This document shows positions 61,788 through 64,000 of a DNA stretch of 64,000 nt, piece by piece; the first letter of the stretch is position 1; the number at the start of each line of letters is the position of its first letter. Below the pieces are notes generated by a model. It saw nothing but the letters and a program-made list of their open reading frames with translations. It made no database searches and was not told the DNA's origin. The position numbers and the translations under genes were made by a program. The DNA is from Paraburkholderia caffeinilytica (GTDB taxonomy: Bacteria; Pseudomonadota; Gammaproteobacteria; Burkholderiales; Burkholderiaceae): positions 248,001 to 312,000 of the forward strand of contig NZ_CP031466.1 of NCBI RefSeq assembly GCF_003368325.1. Direction: 5' to 3'.

Positions 61788-63020
61788 TTACTTGCCGAGC
61801 GACTTGTTTGCTTGCGCCGCCGCGGTGTTCAACGCGTCCGCCGGCTTCGCCTTGCCCAGGTAGATCGATTGCATTGAATCGGTCACAGCCTTCGCGGTGT
61901 CTTCCCAACCGGTCACAGTCGGAGCGAAGTGAGCCGTGGGCAGCAGCGCGACGAAAGATTTGGTATCCGGATCATTGAATGCCGGATCGGTCGCCTCAGC
62001 CTTGGTGGTCGGCAGGAAGCCTTCCGTTGTCGTGAATTCGACGCGCGGTTCCTTCGTGAACAGATAGTCCAGGAACTTCCAGGCCGACTTCTTCACCTTC
62101 GAGTTCTTGAACATCACGATCGAGTCGGTCACCGCATAAGTAGCGTGCGTCGTGCCCATCGGGATCGGATCGATGCCGTACTTCAGGTTCGGCGCTTCCT
62201 TCTTGATCTGCTTCGCGAGGAACGGCGCGGAGATCATCATCGCGACGCGGCCCTGCTTGAACAGGTTCTGCACGTCTTCGCGACTGTAGCCGGTCACGCC
62301 AGGCTGCGTCAGGCCGTCGTCGATCAGCGTCTTGTACAGCGTGGCCGCCTTGACGCCAGCCGCCGAATTGAAGGCGGCCTTGCCGTCCTTGCCGACCACG
62401 TCGCCGCCGTTGGTCCACAGAGCGTAGTAATAGTAGACGTCCGTTTCGATTTCCTTGCCTTGCAGACCGAAGCCGGCAACGCCCTGTGCCTTCAGTTTCT
62501 TCGAGGCCTCGATCACGTCATTCCACGTTTTCGGGCCGTCGGGATAGCCGACCTTCGCGAGCAGATCCTTGTTGTAGTAGAGCGCGCGAGCGGAAGCGGC
62601 GATCGGCAGGCCGTACACCTTGCCGTTGATTTCGCCCGGTGCGAGGAACGGGCCGATGAAGCGGCCCTTGAAGCTCGCGTCCATGTAGCCGTCGAGCGGC
62701 TCGGCGACGTCGTCCTTCACGAAGTCGAGCAGCCAGCGCGTGCCGACAATCGCCAGGTCGGCGTTGGCGCCGCCGGAGATGTCCGTTTGCAGTTTCTGTT
62801 GCAACGTGTCCCAGTTCACGTCTTCGATCTTGATCGTGGTGCCGGGATTGGCCTTCTCGAAGTTACGGGCCATCTTTTCGAAGTACGGCGCGGTCGCATC
62901 GCTGTAATGCGCGACCGTCACGCGGACCGTGTCGGCGTGAGCCGCGACGGCGATACCTGCAAACGCGAGCGCCACGGCAACTTTGCCTAGCGCGAGGGAA
63001 GCACGGGCATGCAACGACAT
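61788..63020 (-). CDS. ABC sugar-binding periplasmic protein (CUT1 type)
   Basis: The 410-residue protein has a signal peptide (LGKVAVALAFAGIAVAAHA) and a family 1 extracellular solute-binding domain (VTVAHYSDATAPYFEKMARNFEKANPG, GEINGKVYGLPIAASARALYYNKDLLAK). It delivers a carbohydrate to the permeases downstream on the same strand. AGGAGA precedes the ATG at 63020, and a copy of the 49-bp stem-loop repeat ends 39 bases upstream of the start codon. The sugar is unknown. Confidence 0.93.
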   Translation of the reverse strand: MSLHARASLALGKVAVALAFAGIAVAAHADTVRVTVAHYSDATAPYFEKMARNFEKANPGTTIKIEDVNWDTLQQKLQTDISGGANADLAIVGTRWLLDFVKDDVAEPLDGYMDASFKGRFIGPFLAPGEINGKVYGLPIAASARALYYNKDLLAKVGYPDGPKTWNDVIEASKKLKAQGVAGFGLQGKEIETDVYYYYALWTNGGDVVGKDGKAAFNSAAGVKAATLYKTLIDDGLTQPGVTGYSREDVQNLFKQGRVAMMISAPFLAKQIKKEAPNLKYGIDPIPMGTTHATYAVTDSIVMFKNSKVKKSAWKFLDYLFTKEPRVEFTTTEGFLPTTKAEATDPAFNDPDTKSFVALLPTAHFAPTVTGWEDTAKAVTDSMQSIYLGKAKPADALNTAAAQANKSLGK

Positions 63021-63058
63021 TTTTCTCTCCTGTGTCGATCGGAGTTCGCGCTCTTGCT

Positions 63059-63107
63059 GTCGGCCGGAGTGAGTGCTTCAGCACTTACTCCGGGCCCATG
63101 CAAAGCT
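63059..63107 (-). repeat. Dispersed copy of the 49-bp stem-loop repeat
   Basis: This 49-base copy aligns without gaps to copy 3 of the array at 29742-29790, with eight differences. Its hairpin is GAGTGAGTGCT-TC-AGCACTTACTC, where the C-G pair at stem positions 16/25 of the other copies is T-A here, a compensatory change. It lies just upstream of the ribosome binding site of the sugar-binding protein gene, the same placement as the array before the Asp-box gene. A partial second copy (CGGTCCCAT) follows at 63115-63123. Confidence 0.9.
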
Positions 63108-63188
63108 CTTGCTCCGGTCCCATCCAACGATGGTGGGGGTGGTCTGCTGCCGTCGCCGGCCGCTTTGGGTTAAATTGTTTGAAAAAAT

Positions 63189-63220
63189 CCTACATGACGA
63201 AAAATAGCTTGTCACGTAGG
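63189..63220. promoter_or_regulatory. Inverted repeat in the divergent sugar-operon/SDR control region
   Basis: CCTACATGAC and GTCACGTAGG, twelve bases apart, form a ten-base dyad with one mismatch in an AT-rich spacer. It sits between the binding-protein gene and the SDR gene and could bind a GntR-, LacI- or DeoR-type regulator not present in the window. Assignment by symmetry and position only. Confidence 0.45.
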
Positions 63221-63403
63221 GTCTGCCATATTTTTTCTCAGTCAGTTTTGTGCATAAGATGCTGTAAAGCAGGGGTATTCTGCGTAACGCGAAGTCACGG
63301 ATACCCAATCTTCGGGATGGCTAGACAACTGTTCCGGATCGGTTTTGTAGGAAATTTACACGCTAGACCGGTGCGGCAACGAGGTTGAGGAGCGAGGAAG
63401 GAC

Positions 63404-64000
63404 ATGAACCGTGTGGTGTTGGTGACGGGCGCTTGCGGTGGGATCGGCCGCGTGTTGTGCAAGCGCTTTGTGGAGGAGGGCGACACTGTGCTGGCGCTCG
63501 ATATCGACGCGGTCGCGCTTCGCGGATTGGTTGCGCAACTCGGCGACGCGCATGTCACGCCGATCGCGGTCGACCTGGGTGACGCCGCCGCAGTGCAGCA
63601 AGCGGTCGCCGACGCGGTGAAAACGCGCGGTCCGGTGGACGTGCTGGTTGCCAACGCGGGTGCGGCCAAAGGTTTGACGCTCGCCACGACCGACGCCGTC
63701 AGTTGGCAACGCGACATTCATCTGAATCTGAACGGCACGTACCACACGGTGGAAGCGGTGCGCGCGTCGATGATCGAACGGCAGAAGGGCGTGCTGGTGC
63801 TGATCGGTTCGGTGAACGGCATGGCCGCACTCGGGCATCCGGCGTATAGCGCGGCGAAGGCGGGGCTCATCAGCTACACGAAAGCGCTGGCGATCGAGCT
63901 CGGCCGGTACGGCATCCGCGCGAACATCGTCTGTCCGGGCACGGTGAAGACGCAGGCGTGGCAGGCGCGCGTCGACAAAAATCCGCAGGTCTTCGAGGAT
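63404..64000 (+). CDS. Short-chain dehydrogenase/reductase (3' end cut by window)
   Basis: The first 199 codons of a classical SDR are present: cofactor motif TGACGGIGR, NAG in VANAGAAKG, and the active-site YxxxK in HPAYSAAKAG, then IRANIVCPGTVKT. GAGGAAG precedes the ATG at 63404. It is divergent from the ABC sugar operon and may be a sugar alcohol or sugar dehydrogenase acting on the imported substrate, which is inference from context only. The C terminus is outside the window. Confidence 0.9.
   Translation, partial: MNRVVLVTGACGGIGRVLCKRFVEEGDTVLALDIDAVALRGLVAQLGDAHVTPIAVDLGDAAAVQQAVADAVKTRGPVDVLVANAGAAKGLTLATTDAVSWQRDIHLNLNGTYHTVEAVRASMIERQKGVLVLIGSVNGMAALGHPAYSAAKAGLISYTKALAIELGRYGIRANIVCPGTVKTQAWQARVDKNPQVFED

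Overview
The window is about 64 kb of high-GC DNA whose gene content and codon use point to a betaproteobacterium of the Burkholderiaceae, most likely Paraburkholderia or Caballeronia. This is inferred from gene style (many LysR, AraC and TetR regulators, SDR enzymes, ABC sugar uptake, an ECF42-type sigma factor paired with a YCII/DGPF protein); there is no rRNA or other taxonomic marker. It looks like accessory chromosome or megaplasmid: many short divergent regulator/enzyme modules and no core informational operons. I see no tRNA, rRNA, CRISPR array or intact insertion sequence.

Layout. 1-2512: arsenic resistance operon on the minus strand (arsR, ACR3 permease, arsC, arsH running off the left edge) with a candidate ArsR operator. 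2805-10640: an EAL/HDOD protein, a nucleoside-sugar epimerase-like enzyme, Kup potassium uptake translationally coupled to a DUF2235 hydrolase that carries a LecA-like C-terminal domain, and an SbmA/YddA-type ABC exporter. 10652-15126: a maleate module (LysR, D-2-hydroxyacid dehydrogenase, divergent MFS carrier and maleate isomerase). 15131-17034: two tandem GT9 glycosyltransferase paralogues. 17455-19335: a KfrA-like DNA-binding coiled-coil protein with an internal 315-bp tandem duplication. 19686-26126: two AraC regulators, an RhlE helicase, and an aldehyde dehydrogenase with a divergent LysR regulator.

26279-33158: a Tat-exported flavin amine oxidase overlapping a c-type cytochrome; an Asp-box propeller protein and a ubiquitin-like MoaD/ThiS protein separated by an array of 49-bp stem-loop repeats; a small lipoprotein followed by an 11-copy hexanucleotide tract; a PAP2 phosphatase; and the YCII/ECF42 pair. 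33176-37243: LysR with a quinone oxidoreductase, then SDR and AraC. 37386-39802: a probable copper or metal-related envelope cluster (TlpA-like protein, CATCGC outer membrane protein, DUF2946, small secreted protein). 40015-46387: EthD and MaoC proteins, a truncated reductase, a hypothetical gene with a long structured leader resembling phage C4 antisense RNA, a TPR protein and small envelope proteins. 46599-52696: a class A penicillin-binding protein, LysR with an alpha/beta hydrolase, a lipoprotein and an isochorismatase-like hydrolase.

52975-54202 holds tiny unknown genes, two of them downstream of a sequence with the exact LexA core CTGT-N8-ACAG. 54401-59602 is a compact TetR-HlyD-ABC-OMF drug export operon with overlapping stops and starts. 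59885-63020 is an ABC carbohydrate importer whose binding-protein gene is preceded by another copy of the 49-bp stem-loop repeat and separated from its permeases by a strong hairpin. A partial SDR gene leaves the right edge.

The observations I rate most worth checking are the LexA box with two very small genes, the dispersed 49-bp repeat with a compensatory base-pair change placed just before ribosome binding sites, the DUF2235-lectin fusion, the amine oxidase/cytochrome pair, the MoaD-like/Asp-box pair, and the C4-like leader RNA.
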